From the NCBI RefSeq assembly GCF_001625595.1, contig NZ_AUXT01000220.1, forward strand, positions 1-38,287: a stretch of DNA of 38,287 nucleotides, given 5' to 3'. Position 1 is the stretch's first letter, and each line of letters begins with the position of its first letter. The DNA is from Pseudoalteromonas luteoviolacea NCIMB 1942 (GTDB taxonomy: Bacteria > Pseudomonadota > Gammaproteobacteria > Enterobacterales > Alteromonadaceae). The notes beneath the pieces are model-generated. The model was given only the letters and a program-made list of their open reading frames with translations, had not been told where the DNA came from and made no database searches. Of the stretch, positions 25,694 through 34,462 are shown in pieces. The position numbers and the translations under genes were made by a program.

Positions 25694-27751
25694 TTAGAGC
25701 GTTTTTAAATATTCTATGAGGGCCATTTTCTCTTCATGGCTCAGTTTTCTACCAACTTTTCCCTGAGTCGTTGGATCATCCGTAAATGCATGACCTGTAC
25801 TTAAGTTTCCATCTTGCCTAGTATCAAGAATAAAAAAACCTTCTTGATAATCATCGGTCTGGTTTGCTGGCAAGGCATCTACTCGATTGTTCATTTGAAT
25901 AACATGTTTACTCTGCATGATACCGACATTAATGGGGTCAAACGCCAATCCGCCAAGCTCAACAAATGTAGGTCTATTCGATGGCTCCGAAAGCAGACTG
26001 TATAAATTAGGCACGGATCCATTATGTAAATAAGGTGCGGTTGCCCAAATACCATTAAGTGGCCTTGCTTTGTAACCAGCGCCCTTTCTTAAACAGTTGG
26101 GCCTGCCACCTTCCAATTGGGTTTGAGCTGCTTGTGAAATGTAATTTTGTGCAAACCATTGCTGATTTGTCTGCTCCACTACAGCACCTAGCGCCAAGGC
26201 GAAATTATTGGTAGCACTGTCTTGTACGTTGACAAATTGCAGACCTGATTGCATTTGTGGCGTTTTTTGGTTTTTAGTGACAGGTACACACAGATCTGTG
26301 TCTAGACCGAGCTCCTTGGTATTTACCGTGCGATTAAGTAATACTTGAGCTTGCGCAGGGTCTGTGCCAATTTTGTTGAGTTCAATCATCTTGAGTCGAA
26401 GGTATTTTCTATCCGTGAGTTTGACTTGTCCGTCTTGTTCGTAACCAATTTGAGACCAGTGATTGGTCCAAAACTCTGGATTGTCCATTGTGGGAAGGTG
26501 GCAGCCTTGACAGTTACGTATGTAGAGACTTTTTCCTTTTTCAGCCAATGTATCATTGATGTTAGGCAAGCTTTGTGGCCATTTAGGGGCTTTTAGGCCT
26601 GTAATCTGGCCTAATTGTCCGGGCTGGTAATTTTTTAGCGGATAATCACCTGCTAACCATTTTTCAAGCTGATAAAGGGTATCGATTGGTATAGAACTCG
26701 AAAATGTCGCGGCTTGTTGCAATTGATTTGTGGGTATCCGCATGTCGACAAACGCTTCCACGCCAAGTGCTTCACCGGCATTTCGAATGAGAGGCTGCAT
26801 TATTGAGCCGTCGTACTGTACCCAATCAAACCATGACGTCGTCCAAATATGCGGGTAATTTACAGGCGCTTCGATCGGGTTATAGTTTTCAGGACGGTCC
26901 ATATTGTCTGCAAACACTTTGTTTCCGATACGGTTGAGAGCATCAAGACGAGTAAACCCTTCGGTTACGTTGATTGTATCTTGTCCTTTCGCGAGCTTTG
27001 CAACGGTATCTTGTAGCGCACTTTTCAGTTTGGCTTTACTGACAACGTTGTAGTTACTACCTAACACTTTACGTGCAAAACGCTCAAAACGGCCATCAAA
27101 TGGGGCTAGTTTACTCGAGAGCACGGTCTGGCCAATCGCTGCACCAAGTGATTTCGTCAATAGCCCTAAGTCGGTCATGGCGGGACCACCATCTACCACA
27201 TATCGAGTATTATCATATGTGAACTGTCCGGTATGACATGCCGTGCAGGTGAAGCCAACTGCGGTGGCTTTGCGGTCCAAGCCCGGCATATTGATGCTGG
27301 CGGTTTTAGCTAGACCCAAAGGCAATTGCTGTTTGTCTGAATAGGGCGTATTGATATCGTTTAAATTAATGAAACCTAAACGATATATGTACTCAGATAA
27401 GAAAGTCTTTTCTTGTGAGAAGAGTATAAACCAAGGGATACTTTTTGGCGCCTCTAATGCTGCTAACCATTCGTATGGAATGGGCAGTGTTGCGGCGCCT
27501 TGTGATGCATGGTATGGCCATTGATGGTTGTTATATTTACCTTTTGGTAACCATCCATTTTGATTGATAAACTTGGTTTCGATATGTTGATACTCAGGAA
27601 GAGTTGGCGGAGTTAAGCCATATTTTAGTTCGCTCAGTGCAGTAATAGTGCGTAAGGCGAAAGAAGTCACGGCAATCATAATGACTACAGATAGAATCCA
27701 TGGCCACTTTGTAAGTAGCCACGTTAGGACAATAGGGTAATTACGAGGCAT
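25694..27751 (-). CDS. membrane-anchored di-haem cytochrome c (peroxidase/RoxA-like)
   Basis: A 685-residue periplasmic enzyme held by one N-terminal helix (WILSVVIMIAVTSFALRTIT, about residues 18-37). Two c-type haem sites are seen: CTACH at 169-173 and CQGCH at 414-418. Between them are RYVVDGGPAMTDLG and a long catalytic-type domain. After the second haem come RKGAGYKARPLNGIWATAPY and LHNGSVPNLYSLL, the signature block of the MauG / cytochrome c peroxidase superfamily that places the closing ligand region. The length is near that of the large RoxA-type oxygenases, not the 330-residue CcpA enzymes. It may therefore be a dioxygenase, peroxidase or electron carrier; the substrate cannot be read from sequence. 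Intact and monocistronic. Confidence 0.8.
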   Translation of the reverse strand: MPRNYPIVLTWLLTKWPWILSVVIMIAVTSFALRTITALSELKYGLTPPTLPEYQHIETKFINQNGWLPKGKYNNHQWPYHASQGAATLPIPYEWLAALEAPKSIPWFILFSQEKTFLSEYIYRLGFINLNDINTPYSDKQQLPLGLAKTASINMPGLDRKATAVGFTCTACHTGQFTYDNTRYVVDGGPAMTDLGLLTKSLGAAIGQTVLSSKLAPFDGRFERFARKVLGSNYNVVSKAKLKSALQDTVAKLAKGQDTINVTEGFTRLDALNRIGNKVFADNMDRPENYNPIEAPVNYPHIWTTSWFDWVQYDGSIMQPLIRNAGEALGVEAFVDMRIPTNQLQQAATFSSSIPIDTLYQLEKWLAGDYPLKNYQPGQLGQITGLKAPKWPQSLPNINDTLAEKGKSLYIRNCQGCHLPTMDNPEFWTNHWSQIGYEQDGQVKLTDRKYLRLKMIELNKIGTDPAQAQVLLNRTVNTKELGLDTDLCVPVTKNQKTPQMQSGLQFVNVQDSATNNFALALGAVVEQTNQQWFAQNYISQAAQTQLEGGRPNCLRKGAGYKARPLNGIWATAPYLHNGSVPNLYSLLSEPSNRPTFVELGGLAFDPINVGIMQSKHVIQMNNRVDALPANQTDDYQEGFFILDTRQDGNLSTGHAFTDDPTTQGKVGRKLSHEEKMALIEYLKTL

Positions 27752-28174
27752 AAAGTTCTCTGACGGTTTTTAATTGCATTAGCATTTTCTCATACTTTGT
27801 TAATGCTAAAAATTACAGGTGATTACACGAGTAAATTGGCCTGCAGAGATGAATTGCCTTGAAACACAAGAATTGAAAAGAGATACAAATCGTTAATCTG
27901 CTCAGAGGTTAAAAACACTTTCAAATAACAAGTGTGGCAGTTGATACCGACTGAAGGTGGTTGAGTCTTAGAGTAAGGCTAATTCTCCCAATTGAAGTAA
28001 GACTTTTAGTAAGCGGTATGCTTGACTGCAACTCCTACTTAATAATGCCATTGAGTTTGCGCTTTAAATGCGCATTTGTACTTGTATTTTGATAGCTAAA
28101 TTAATAAAAAGTTAGCATAAAAACCATTTTGTTAACTAAGATTAGTTCTTAAGTTTTAATTTATGAGGGTGGTT
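27752..28174. other. divergent promoter region, no gene seen
   Basis: This spacer lies between the divergent cytochrome c and MscS genes. No coding frame, strong hairpin or repeat was found. It should contain both promoters; the MscS ribosome site (GAGGG, 28165-28169) is at the right end. Confidence 0.4.
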
Positions 28175-29008
28175 ATGGATATTGCTGAAATAGATATGCA
28201 AAAAATTATCGATTTGATAACGGTTCATGCGGTTGAGTTTGCGCCAAAGTTCGCACTTGCAATTATTACCTTGATTGTAGGTTTATGGTTGATATCGTTA
28301 GTTGGAAAAGCGATAGACTTTTTGCTAAAGAAGCGAGAGTTTAATGTTTCGCTCAGAAAATGGCTGAGTAGTGTCGCGACCGTGCTTTTAAAGGCGTGTT
28401 TGTTTATATCTGTCATCTCAATGCTGGGCGTAAAAACGACCTCATTTATCGCCATTTTAGGTGCGGCAGGTTTAGCAGTGGGTCTTGCACTACAAGGCAG
28501 TCTTTCGAATTTTGCAGGTGGGGTACTCATTTTAATTTTCAAACCATTTCAGGTTGGAGATTATATAGTAGCGCAAGGAGAAGAAGGTGTTGTTGAAGCC
28601 ATTGATGTATTTTGTACCTTTCTAACTACACTTGATAATCGCCGGATAATCCTACCCAACGGACCACTGGCAAGTGAAAAGGTAAACAATGTCACCCATG
28701 AGCACATTCGTCGCGTTGACCTAGCCGTTGGAATTAGTTACAACAACGGCGTTGATGAAGCTGAGAAAGCCTTGTTGGAAATGGCGAATAACGACAGCCG
28801 TATCTTACAAGAACCAGCACCTTTTGTCGGTGTGGTAGGTTATGGTGATAATTCTATAGACTTAACTGTTTGGGTGTGGTGTAAGACGGACGATTATTGG
28901 GATGTGTATTTCGATACAAATCGCGCGATTAAACCTGCATTAGACAGTGCTAATGTCGCGATCCCTTTCCCACAAAGGGATGTACATATCATTGATAAAA
29001 GCGCATAG
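28175..29008 (+). CDS. mscS: small-conductance mechanosensitive channel MscS
   Basis: A 277-residue inner-membrane channel that opens under membrane tension to release solutes on osmotic downshock. There are three helices, of which TM3 carries the pore motif AAGLAVGLALQGSLSNFAGG followed by VLILIFKPFQVGDYI, the best-known MscS signature. The C-terminal beta and cage domains follow (DNRRIILPNGPLASEKVNNV, then YGDNSIDLTVWVWCK). The length is close to E. coli MscS (286). I start at ATG 28175, 5 bases after GAGGG, not at the upstream in-frame ATG 28163, which lacks a site. Intact, single gene. Confidence 0.92.
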   Translation: MDIAEIDMQKIIDLITVHAVEFAPKFALAIITLIVGLWLISLVGKAIDFLLKKREFNVSLRKWLSSVATVLLKACLFISVISMLGVKTTSFIAILGAAGLAVGLALQGSLSNFAGGVLILIFKPFQVGDYIVAQGEEGVVEAIDVFCTFLTTLDNRRIILPNGPLASEKVNNVTHEHIRRVDLAVGISYNNGVDEAEKALLEMANNDSRILQEPAPFVGVVGYGDNSIDLTVWVWCKTDDYWDVYFDTNRAIKPALDSANVAIPFPQRDVHIIDKSA

Positions 29009-29065
29009 GTTTTTAGCTGACAGAAAGCGCAGTTGGGGCTGTTTTGCAGCTCCCTCTGGTGTCAC

Positions 29066-29169
29066 TTAAAAGTTGTAACGCAGCGTGACAGAGTACGATT
29101 CGTGAATGTCGATATTGCGGTATAAAGCGCTAAGGGTGATATTTTGGGCTAAGTTGTAATTCCTCCTAA
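29066..29169 (-). pseudogene. C-terminal fragment of an outer-membrane beta-barrel protein
   Basis: About 34 minus-strand codons read NYNLAQNITLSALYRNIDIH and ESYSVTLRYNF then stop (TAA 29066-29068). The alternating hydrophobic pattern and terminal Phe form the BAM-recognised last strand of a porin or TonB-dependent receptor. Coding-like text stops where the FabI-like fragment on the other strand begins, so a deletion joined the two. Confidence 0.6.
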
Positions 29170-29672
29170 GTTGGTAAAGTAATTCATGCTTTTGCACCGA
29201 TGGAATACTTGAAAGGTCGTCTCATTGATGCGCACCGAGAAGGATTTCAATTGGCTATGGGCGTTTCTTGTTTTTTTATTCGCTTGATCAGACTGTTAGA
29301 ACCAAGTTTAAATCCATCATCTAGTTTGATTACGATGTCTTATCTAGGTGGTGCTAGGGCGGTACAAAACTATGGTTTGATGGGCTTATTAAAGCTTCTT
29401 TGGAGTTATCAGTACGGTACATGGCGTTGGAGCTTGGCCTGCAAGGCTACAGAGTGAATGCGTTATCTCAAGGACCTGCCAAAACCCGTGCCGCATAAGG
29501 TTGGAAAGGCTTTGAACAGTTGCTTGAAAGAAGTGAGTTCAAGTCACCTTTAAAGCGAAATTTATCTCCCAAAGATGTGGCAGGTGCTGCTGTGTTTTTA
29601 GTCAGTGATCTATCAATGGCAATAACAGGCAGCACTTTGTACGTGGATAATGGCTATCACGCAGAGGATTAA
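29170..29672 (+). pseudogene. FabI-like enoyl reductase remnant (SDR family)
   Basis: Text begins abruptly at 29170 after an in-frame TAA: VIHAFAPMEYLKGRLIDAHR, then SSSLITMSYLGGARAVQNYG. These match the middle of FabI-type enoyl-ACP reductases, including the YxxA-like stretch and NYGLMG. The N-terminal NAD-binding third is missing. After LMG a shift of one base is needed to continue as IKASLELSVRYMALELGLQG and RVNALSQGPAKTRAA. TAA 29496-29498 then interrupts, and the rest (KRNLSPKDVAGAAVFLVSDL, then ITGSTLYVDNGYH) runs to TAA 29670-29672. A nearby SFIRLI-type segment also looks shortened by a codon or so. The MaoC gene starts 3 bases later, so the two once formed a fatty-acid or polyketide-type operon. 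Confidence 0.75.
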
Positions 29673-29675
29673 AAT

Positions 29676-30155
29676 ATGAAACTAGAGAATATTATTTTTG
29701 ATGAAATTGAGATCGGCTATAACGTATCTGTTGTAAGAACTGTAACTACCAGTGATGTACTGGGGCTCACTGCTTTAACTGGCGATTATAACCCTGTTCA
29801 CTTAAATGAAGAGTATGCCAAACAAACGCGATTTCATGGTGTCGTTGCCCACGGCATGTGGACAGCGGCACAAATATCAGCTGTGATCGGTACGCGATTA
29901 CCAGGTCCTGGTTCTATTTACCTATCTCAAGATTTGAAATTTGTGGCGCTGGTAAAAGTAGGGGATGTAATCACAACGAAAATCACGGTTATCGATAAAG
30001 ATATGAACCATGGAATTGTGACGCTAGATTGTCAATGCATGAACCAAAACAAGCAAGAGGTTGTCTTTGGTATTGCCTCGGTATTAGCGCCCAAAGAAAA
30101 GCAGTTTGTCGAGGGGATTGAGCCTACAGTGAAGGTGTTTGAAAAGATTGGTTAG
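29676..30155 (+). CDS. MaoC-like (R)-specific enoyl-CoA hydratase
   Basis: A 159-residue hot-dog-fold protein that adds water across an enoyl-thioester to give an (R)-3-hydroxyacyl product. The catalytic signature is DYNPVHLNEEYAKQTRF followed by VVAHGMWTAAQISAVIG: Asp and His of the hydratase motif, then GM of the substrate helix. The later half (KVGDVITTKITVIDKDMNHG) is the usual beta sheet. The length fits stand-alone PhaJ-type enzymes. The gene begins 3 bases after the broken FabI-like gene and may use a ribosome site inside it (GAGGA). It appears intact, so it outlived its partner. The in vivo substrate chain is unknown. Confidence 0.82.
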   Translation: MKLENIIFDEIEIGYNVSVVRTVTTSDVLGLTALTGDYNPVHLNEEYAKQTRFHGVVAHGMWTAAQISAVIGTRLPGPGSIYLSQDLKFVALVKVGDVITTKITVIDKDMNHGIVTLDCQCMNQNKQEVVFGIASVLAPKEKQFVEGIEPTVKVFEKIG

Positions 30156-30264
30156 TGAGAGATGTTGTATTGTTATATGCACAATAAAATGAGCGAAAAG
30201 TAAAGACTGTATTCTATTTTTAGAATCGTTCAGCAAGGGTACCGTCTTAGACTAGAAGGTAAAC

Positions 30265-30947
30265 ATGTTTGCGAAGCTAAAGATATCGAGCCGTCTTGGG
30301 AGTGGTTATTTTGTATTGCTACTACTTTAGCTGTGCTGTTTTAGTTTCGATACAAGCACTAAATACTGCGGCCGAAGGATTTAGGGAATACCGTTCACTT
30401 GCGCGAAATACACAAACAATACTGGGTGAACCTCCTTAGCTTGAGGATAGCTGCTCTGCATTACACAAATGCATGTCTAAGCAATTCGCGACAGTTATTA
30501 AGAGAGTGAAACAAAGCTCCTCATCCTTAGAGAATGTTTCAACTTTGGTGACTCGAATCGCGAAAGAAATGGCAATGTCGCAGAGCAGCAAGATAAGAGT
30601 GTTTCAAATACTAAAAGCGCTGCTTTGAAAATGGGTGAGTCGATTAAAGCCACTGATAGCGTGGCGATTAACACGACTAAAGAAGCCGAAGACGGTGGCG
30701 AAAAAGTTAAACAAACATTAGATGCAATGAGAGCGTCAGTTTAGCTGAGGTTGCCGGTAAACAGCTTGAAACACTAATTCCCGCGGCCAACAAAACCTCA
30801 GATCTTGTGCAAAATATGATGGATATTTCGAAGCAACAACAACAGGATCTGGAACAGATTTATCAGACCGTCGAAGCGGCGACATTGCGAAATACCCAAG
30901 CAAGTAATAGCTTGAAGCTTGACTCGTTCCGTCCAATATATCGTTAA
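30265..30947 (+). pseudogene. methyl-accepting chemotaxis protein, wrecked
   Basis: Fragments in several frames line up as an MCP. The start (ATG 30265) reads MFAKLKISSRLGSGYFVLLL, the cytoplasmic tip and TM1, followed in another frame by SIQALNTAAEGFREYRSLAR. A signalling-helix piece (SSSSLENVSTLVTRIAKEMA), then SIKATDSVAINTTKEAEDGG with KVKQTLDAM, and the C-terminal helix end (AGKQLETLIPAANKTSDLVQ, then MMDISKQQQQDLEQIYQTVE) follow to TAA 30945-30947. About 230 codons remain of a usual 500-plus. The periplasmic domain and the hairpin tip are gone, and several shifts and stops are needed. Confidence 0.7.
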
Positions 30948-30980
30948 GGTTTCTCACAATTTACAGGCCAGAGCCGCATT

Positions 30981-31022
30981 CTTTAAGCTTTAAGTCACGA
31001 TAAAATGAGGCAAAGCTTAAAG
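30981..31022. terminator. AT-rich hairpin between convergent genes
   Basis: A perfect 11-bp stem, CTTTAAGCTTT (30981-30991) and AAAGCTTAAAG (31012-31022), has a 20-base loop. It lies 42 bases beyond the stop of the minus-strand gene ending at 31064 and could end transcripts from either side. Confidence 0.45.
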
Positions 31023-31063
31023 TAGCAAATTTAATTGACCTTTTTTGAGACTGTGCCTGTTGG

Positions 31064-32485
31064 CTACTTGCCGGGCGTCAAGGCTACGATTTTACTGATT
31101 TTGGTTTGTCTATCATTCATTGTTATATAGAGTTCACCAGTTGGTGCCGTCACGACATCTCGAATTCTGCCAAGGCCTTTTAAAATAATCTCATCTTCAA
31201 TGACTTGATCATCCTTTATACGCAAGCGATGCAATTGCTTTTTGGCTAAACTACCAACAAACAAGTCGCCTTGCCATTGGTTAAAGCGTTTGCTGGTGTA
31301 AAAATTCATACCGGCGACAGCAATAGATGGTGTCCATTGATGGATTGGTTGCTGCATATCTGGCAGGTTAGTGTGCGGGGTAATAGGGGTTCCATCGTAA
31401 TTCATACCAAACGTAACTGTGGGCCAACCATAATTGAGGCCTTTTGAGATCAAGTTAAGTTCATCACCGCCTCGAGGTCCATGCTCTGTTGACCATATTT
31501 GTTTGGTTGTCGGGTGCTTTACTAAGCCCTGCGGGTTTCTATTTCCATAAGTCCAAATAGTTTTAAGTGCGTCAGGCTGAGAGAAAAAGGGATTATCTTT
31601 AGGGGTTTGTCCATCTTTGTAGATCCGGTGTATTTTACCATTTTGTGTTGTTATATCTTGCGCATCATTTTGGTGTCCTTCATCTCCATTACTAAAAAAG
31701 AGGTAGTCGCCAGAAATGGCAAAGCGAGAGCCAAAATGCCAGCCTCCATTTCTATGAGTTTGCTTAGGCGCTTCAAACAAAGTTTGTTGTTCAACCCACT
31801 GATTATTTTTTATTTTTCCACGAACTATCGCTGTAATACCAATGTCTCGCCCCGAACTATTTTTACCCGTCTTTTTACTGTATGAAAGATAAATCCAGCC
31901 ATTTTTGGCAAAGTCTGGATCCGGCATAACATCAAGCATACCGCCTTGACCGCGATGCCATACTTCTGGTGTGTTCTTTATTTGTACTTTCTTTCCATCT
32001 TTACCTAATAGCCACAACTCGCCCTTTCTCAATGTATAAAGTAAATCTCCATTTGGTAAAAAGTCCATAGCCCAAATGATGCCTTTTGCAGAGGTAACCG
32101 CTCGCGTATTGACAGTGTGGTACTGTGTGTTGAAACTTTTGTTCAAGGTTGGGGTTTGAATAGTTTGGGATTCTGCGCGGTATCCTGCTTCTCTGATATA
32201 AACGACTAAGGTACGAATCGTTTCATCAGTAAGTGATGAGCCAAAGGCTGGCATTCCGCGATCTTTTATACCCTGTTTGATTGCGTTTGTGAGTGACTTA
32301 TCTGTGCCGTCCTTTAGCCAAATTGAATCCAACAAAGAACCAGCCATTCCCCCTTGCAGGTTTGAGCCGTGACACGATGCGCAATTAGTTTTAAATACAT
32401 CTTCTACTCTAGAGTCGGCTGATGCAATCAAAGGACTGATGCAGAGAAAACTTAGCACCACTGATAAATAATCGGTTTTTTTCAT
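31064..32485 (-). CDS. cytochrome c fused to PQQ-type aldose sugar dehydrogenase
   Basis: A 473-residue periplasmic protein. ATG 32485 starts a signal peptide (MKKTDYLSVVLSFLCISPLI); the open frame further 5' is not needed. Residues about 25-100 form a cytochrome c domain with CASCH at 35-39 and GMPAFGSSLTD as the Met-ligand loop. The rest is a beta-propeller of the glucose/sorbosone dehydrogenase family: WAMDFLPNGDLLYTLRKGEL, GGMLDVMPDPDF, HRNGGWHFGSRFAISGDYLF, the HGPRGGDELNLISKGLNYGW block and the closing GRIRDVVTAPTGELYITMND. Such enzymes oxidise aldoses with pyrroloquinoline quinone; the fused haem would take electrons directly. It is intact and monocistronic. Whether the host makes PQQ is not visible here. 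Confidence 0.85.
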   Translation of the reverse strand: MKKTDYLSVVLSFLCISPLIASADSRVEDVFKTNCASCHGSNLQGGMAGSLLDSIWLKDGTDKSLTNAIKQGIKDRGMPAFGSSLTDETIRTLVVYIREAGYRAESQTIQTPTLNKSFNTQYHTVNTRAVTSAKGIIWAMDFLPNGDLLYTLRKGELWLLGKDGKKVQIKNTPEVWHRGQGGMLDVMPDPDFAKNGWIYLSYSKKTGKNSSGRDIGITAIVRGKIKNNQWVEQQTLFEAPKQTHRNGGWHFGSRFAISGDYLFFSNGDEGHQNDAQDITTQNGKIHRIYKDGQTPKDNPFFSQPDALKTIWTYGNRNPQGLVKHPTTKQIWSTEHGPRGGDELNLISKGLNYGWPTVTFGMNYDGTPITPHTNLPDMQQPIHQWTPSIAVAGMNFYTSKRFNQWQGDLFVGSLAKKQLHRLRIKDDQVIEDEIILKGLGRIRDVVTAPTGELYITMNDRQTKISKIVALTPGK

Positions 32486-32679
32486 TGTTATACGCCCGCA
32501 TTTTGTTAAGTACAAAACCAGTATAATCGTTACAACCGAATAAAAAACTGTTTAATCGATAGAGCGAGAATATGCTGCGCTGTTAAGAGGAGGATTACTT
32601 ATTGATTGTACGGTAGGCGTTGTCTTGATAGGTTGGATCTGTCTAAAAAATGGACAGTGTAATATAGGGAAAATAATAA

Positions 32680-32863
32680 ATGAAACTTCGACTTAAGAAA
32701 AAACTTCAAACAACTTTGTCAAAATAGTGTGAGTATTGATATAGGAAAAACACCACAAGTTGCTGGTGGTAAGATTTATCTGACTGATATTAATTGTGAT
32801 ATCACGGGTAGAGGCTGTCCCGCTACACCTACGTGCAGAGCGTATGGCTCTCACCGCTGTTAA
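32680..32863 (+). pseudogene. second double-glycine leader peptide precursor, frameshifted leader
   Basis: ATG 32680 opens a basic leader (MKLRLKKKLQTTLS) that hits TAG 32725-32727. Removing one A from the A4 run at 32721-32724 puts it in the frame that continues NSVSIDIGKTPQVAGG, with GG at 32765-32770, to TAA 32861-32863. The core of 30 residues starts KIYLTDINC and has four Cys, ending GSHRC. The VS...VAGG spacing parallels the precursor at 22314-22522, so the two are leader paralogues with unrelated cores, as is usual for such families. The reading direction is opposite to the adjacent sugar dehydrogenase, and no modification gene is near. GGGA upstream of the ATG is a weak ribosome site. 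Confidence 0.6.
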
Positions 32864-33019
32864 CAGGTATGAGTGTTGAGGCGTTTATGCATTACGCCTC
32901 ATGTATACGTTGGCGATTACAAAACTAAGTTTTCATAACCAACACTTGCTATTACCGACTAATCTTATGCAAATATATTGATTTCTTCAGTACAGAAATA
33001 GTGTCATTTTTTCAGGTGC

Positions 33020-33650
33020 TTACCTCCAAAAAAACTCAAAAATTGGGGCGCTTGGTGATAAATCTAACTGAGGGTGCTGAGCAGGGATATCAATTACAAT
33101 TGTTGCCAGCTTGCGTTCTGAAAGGTTGACTTGAGCTGTAATCAATTTTTCCTCAGGTACAGAGTCGCTCGGTCGCTCCATGTAAACACGTGTAGAAACT
33201 TCAGGGTTAAAGATAATTTTTACAAACTCCTAATGCGGATCTTGCATGTGCAGCTTTAAAGTGAACTTTGCTGCTTGACCTAAATTAGCTCTATTTTTCA
33301 ACGATGAAGAGGGCGCGATTCTGATACTATGAAAAGTGGCTACTTTATCACTGCATAGATCCAAAGAAAGTTGCCATTGAGCATCATCGGTTGGAATAAA
33401 CTCCCGCAATTTGGCAGAACCACTCGTATTTATCCACGTTGTTTGGTTGGCTGTTATATTAGTTAGTGGATGAACACACCGGTATACTTTTCCTTTAATT
33501 ACTGGTATGTAAATCTATATCCATTTGATTTTTAATCATAATATCATGAAGGGGAGTGACGGGTAGGTCACTAGGTGTCCGGTTACAGTTCATAATCATT
33601 AAGGAGCAAAGTTGCAGAGGCACCATTTTCACAAAATTTTTCGTTGACAT
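33020..33650 (-). pseudogene. lipoprotein-like gene with frameshift and nonsense codon
   Basis: From ATG 33650 the minus strand reads MSTKNFVKMVPLQLCSLMIM and NCNRTPSDLPVTPL to a stop at 33495. Coding-like text overlaps in the next frame (IPVIKGKVYRCVHPLTNITA, then DDAQWQLSLDLCSDKVATFH). It runs through TAG 33230-33232 (HMQDPH*EFVKIIFNPEVST) to TAA 33020-33022, with DIPAQHPQLDLSPSAPIFEF near the end. A single shift near 33500 and one substitution would restore a protein of about 210 residues with a basic-hydrophobic N-terminus. The family is not recognised. The plus-strand frames here are not coding-like. Confidence 0.6.
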
Positions 33651-33821
33651 TAATTTAGATGCGTACCTATTATGGGGTTTAGGTTGGTTGGTCGTCAATT
33701 AACCTCAAAAAATAATTACTACAGTTCTGGTAACCAGCAAAGCTATTTCGGGGAGTACTAGGTTGGCGCTTTTAAAAACAATAATAACAAAAATATGCGC
33801 TTTGCCAGAACTGAGTTAGTT

Positions 33822-33854
33822 TGGTAGCCCATGTTTAGGGCTACCACATTTTTT
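33822..33854 (+). terminator. strong intrinsic terminator
   Basis: A perfect 9-bp stem, TGGTAGCCC (33822-33830) and GGGCTACCA (33838-33846), has a 7-base loop and is followed after CA by TTTTTT (33849-33854). It reads on the plus strand, yet no intact plus-strand gene precedes it. The 33651-33821 stretch holds only short frames (for example SSGNQQSYFGEY then stop), so it marks a lost gene or an unannotated small RNA or peptide. Confidence 0.8.
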
Positions 33855-33963
33855 ATCTCATTGTCTGGTGTACTGAATTATTTAATAGCACTAAAAATGA
33901 CACATCTCTTTGCTTATATACCATGGCGAGTTTGATATCACGCTAACCAAACAAAGGTATATT

Positions 33964-34410
33964 ATGGAAACACTTAACTTAAGGCCTGTTTTAGCAACAC
34001 ATTCAAATAAACTTGAAACAGCGTATGAGCTTATTGAAGATTTTCATTATCAACTTGAAGGAAAAGTTCGTTGGGTTCCTAAATACTTTCAATATGATGG
34101 GGCCAGTATCCCCTCGCTTGCCAACTATTTTGTTGGCACACCATTTAATCCAAGGTATATGAAAGCAGCATTGGTACATGACTGGCTTTATCATACGCAT
34201 GAGGTTCACAGAGCGGCTGTAGACGAGCTTTTCTACCATATGTTATGTGATTCGGGGGTAAGCAATACGAAAGCGTCTTTAATGAAAATAGCCGTAGAAA
34301 AGTTTGGTCATTGGTATTGGAACAATGATGCTGACGACGAAGCATATAAACAAGAGTTGAAAGATAAGATAATAAATGATGGTAGACAACCGAGTGTGTA
34401 CGGCTTATGA
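33964..34410 (+). CDS. DUF1353 family protein
   Basis: A 148-residue protein. ATG 33964 is preceded by AAAGG; the longer open frame from 33910 lacks a site. The core KYFQYDGASIPSLANYFVGT followed by YMKAALVHDWLYHTHEVHRA and AAVDELFYHML is the DUF1353 signature, with a conserved DGASIP and an HDWLY motif. Members occur in phages and in bacterial genomes; no activity is established to my knowledge. The conserved His/Asp set (HDWLYHTH, DELF) could bind a metal. No phage genes surround it. Intact. Confidence 0.75.
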   Translation: METLNLRPVLATHSNKLETAYELIEDFHYQLEGKVRWVPKYFQYDGASIPSLANYFVGTPFNPRYMKAALVHDWLYHTHEVHRAAVDELFYHMLCDSGVSNTKASLMKIAVEKFGHWYWNNDADDEAYKQELKDKIINDGRQPSVYGL

Positions 34411-34424
34411 AGTGGTGTGCAAAA

Positions 34425-34442
34425 GGAGGGGCTATACCCTCC
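34425..34442. terminator. weak hairpin between convergent genes
   Basis: A 6-bp GC stem, GGAGGG (34425-34430) and CCCTCC (34437-34442), has a 6-base loop and is followed by AATTTAAT. It lies between the ends of the DUF1353 gene and the minus-strand DsbB-like gene. Confidence 0.35.
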
Positions 34443-34462
34443 AATTTAATGTGTAATAGACG

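Noticed and set aside
30736..30957. Minus-strand ORF over the MCP remnant
   Set aside because: The plus strand shows clear chemotaxis-receptor helix text here; the ORF is its shadow.
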